Of a stretch of 6,619 nucleotides of DNA, positions 5,624 to 6,619 are shown piece by piece. The position numbers and the translations under genes were made by a program. Every line of letters begins with the position of its first letter. The first letter of the stretch is position 1. Under the pieces are notes generated by a model. That model had not been told where the DNA came from. It saw only the letters and a list, made by a program, of their open reading frames with translations, and ran no database searches. The DNA lies in NCBI GenBank assembly GCA_007133445.1, contig SLMR01000232.1, forward strand, positions 1 through 6,619. The letters are read 5' to 3'. The stretch is from Aquisalimonas sp. (GTDB taxonomy: Bacteria > Pseudomonadota > Gammaproteobacteria > Nitrococcales > Aquisalimonadaceae).

Positions 5624-6289
5624 ATGAATGTCGACGCGTCACTGCTGCCATCGCTCCTTTTATGGGGGCTCTGGCCCATATTCCTGCTGGTGATCATTCC
5701 AGTGGCGCTTCGCGCACCGTGGTCACTCCTTTTCGAGAACAGGTTGCAACCCCAGTTCGTCGGTTGCTGTGCGCTGGTGGCCCTGGCGTGGTCCATGAGT
5801 GCCGGCGTCCAGCCGGGCCTGGAGTTCCATCTGTTGGGTACGACTGTCCTGACGTTACTGTTCGGACGCATGCTGGCGATTGCCGGTGCCACCGGGGCCC
5901 TGGTCGCGCTTTCGGTGCTGGGGCTGTACGAGTGGCAGGCGCTGCCAGTCAACGGATTGTTGCTGGCGGTCTTGCCCGTGTTGACCGCTCATGCGATCGG
6001 GTATTACGCGTATCGTTGGCTGCCGCACCACTTGTTCATCTACATCTTCGTGGTGGCTTTCTTCGGCGCGATGTTCGCGGTAGCAGTGGTTCTGGTGATG
6101 TCCTCCGCGCTCTATGCTGCAATCGGAGCCTATCCGCCTGGTCTCATCTGGCGTGACTATCTGATGGTTATGCCGCTCGTCATGTTCCCCGAAGGTTTCA
6201 TCACCGGAATGATCATCACCATGTGTGTGGTATTCCGGCCTGAGTGGGTGCGGACGTTCGATGACCGGGACTACCTGCTGGGGAAGTAG
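5624..6289 (+). CDS. COG3235/CbiM-like energy-coupling-factor ABC transporter permease, 221 aa
   Basis: The ATG at 5624 gives an N-terminus typical of the family (MNVDASLLPSLLLWGLWPIF); a GGGGG about 10 bases upstream is a modest ribosome-binding site. About six membrane segments are visible near residues 11-29, 45-60, 70-101, 108-128, 137-168 and 180-204. Family signatures are 'VQPGLEFHLLG' (62-72), 'LPHHLFIYIFVVAFFGA' (133-149), 'FPEGFITGM' (188-196) and the C-terminal 'TFDDRDYL'. Proteins of this type are annotated as energy-coupling-factor permeases from similarity to CbiM, the S component of cobalt/nickel ECF transporters. The CbiM metal-binding N-terminus with His at position 2 is absent (Asn here), and no ATPase or T-component gene is nearby. 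The substrate, and even transport itself, is therefore unproven. It is divergent from the 64-codon gene and convergent with the next gene. Confidence 0.87.
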   Translation: MNVDASLLPSLLLWGLWPIFLLVIIPVALRAPWSLLFENRLQPQFVGCCALVALAWSMSAGVQPGLEFHLLGTTVLTLLFGRMLAIAGATGALVALSVLGLYEWQALPVNGLLLAVLPVLTAHAIGYYAYRWLPHHLFIYIFVVAFFGAMFAVAVVLVMSSALYAAIGAYPPGLIWRDYLMVMPLVMFPEGFITGMIITMCVVFRPEWVRTFDDRDYLLGK

Positions 6290-6337
6290 AGCAGGGGACT
6301 GGGACCTGTCTGGAGTCACTGAGCGAGTGCAGCCGCG

Positions 6338-6619
6338 CTAGGGCACGGTCCCGGTGGGCTTGAACGCGTAGCACAGTTGCTGGGTATCGCCTTGGCACAC
6401 CTGTTCGCCGGTGACGCGGCAGACAACACTCCTGCTTTCGCCGTCATCCCGGTGGCCGCAGTCGGCGCAGACACCGAACGTGGGCTCGCCGCACTGGGTG
6501 TCCACGTGCGCCGTGATACGCCGCATCACGTCTTCCAGGGCTCGCCGCTTTGCCGGGGGAAGCATTTCGATGGCGTGGACCAATGCCTCGGCAGGGTCTT
6601 CCGCGAGCGCCCGCTCTCC
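6338..6619 (-). CDS. C-terminal part of a cysteine-rich protein, probably MarR-family regulator (cut by window edge)
   Basis: The frame is open from the right edge to TAG at 6338-6340, giving the last 93 residues; the start lies outside. A TTG at 6583 is unlikely to be the true start, because in-frame sequence beyond it (ending '...EDPAEAL') continues the same amphipathic helix. Residues 11-38 look like the long closing helix of a MarR dimerisation domain ('LPPAKRRALEDVMRRITAHV'). The tail follows with 'FGVCADCGH' (Cys51, Cys54), Cys67, Cys75 and Cys83, plus Cys43. Some MarR-family proteins have such a tail of C-x2-C followed by two or three further Cys. This could bind a metal or act as a redox switch, but that is inference. 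No DNA-binding part is visible, so the MarR call depends on the tail and helix only. A different small cysteine-rich protein remains possible. The gene converges on the permease gene with a 48-base gap. Confidence 0.6.
   Translation of the reverse strand, partial: GERALAEDPAEALVHAIEMLPPAKRRALEDVMRRITAHVDTQCGEPTFGVCADCGHRDDGESRSVVCRVTGEQVCQGDTQQLCYAFKPTGTVP

Noticed and set aside
6290..6337. Possible terminator between the permease gene and the MarR-like gene.
   Set aside because: Only 4-5 bp imperfect stems (for example CACT/AGTG) without a T-run could be found.

Overview
The window is G+C-rich (roughly 60-65% by eye) bacterial DNA. A secreted outer-membrane beta-barrel protein, a GlxA/AraC-type regulator, a COG3235 membrane protein and Proteobacteria-like codon use point to a proteobacterium, most likely a gammaproteobacterium. 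No rRNA, tRNA, insertion sequence, integrase or CRISPR array is visible. It looks like ordinary chromosome with one small zone of gene decay.

Left part (1-1566): the C-terminal part of a GlxA-type transcription factor (1-636, +) enters from the left and is followed by a strong GC-rich hairpin (679-714). Next come the remains of two genes: a class I SAM-dependent methyltransferase reading left (731 to about 1173, -) and an HxlR-type regulator reading right (about 1174-1548, +). They were once a divergent pair. Both 5' halves and the promoter region between them are gone, so the two surviving 3' parts now lie back to back. Each remnant carries further lesions (in-frame stop, internal deletions, frame changes). 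Neither can give a working protein as the sequence reads.

Middle part (1567-5330): four same-strand (-) genes separated by gaps of about 70-90 bases. In transcription order they are a 64-residue two-TM protein, an outer-membrane beta-barrel protein with a signal peptide, and two different beta-lactamase-fold serine hydrolases (462 and about 393 aa) with no obvious signal peptide. They may form a loose operon, but the gaps hold dyads and hairpins that allow separate control: a hairpin-rich leader before the beta-barrel gene and a perfect 8-bp dyad just before the second hydrolase.

Right part (5331-6619): a 293-base divergent intergenic region contains a 22-bp near-perfect palindrome and a good -10-like hexamer. 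It is followed by a COG3235/CbiM-like membrane permease (+). Convergent with it, and running off the right edge, is the C-terminus of a cysteine-rich protein that resembles the tail of some MarR-family regulators (-).

I see no convincing undescribed multi-gene system. The best leads are the collapsed methyltransferase/HxlR divergon, the hydrolase pair beside a beta-barrel protein, and the unexplained dyads in the intergenic regions.
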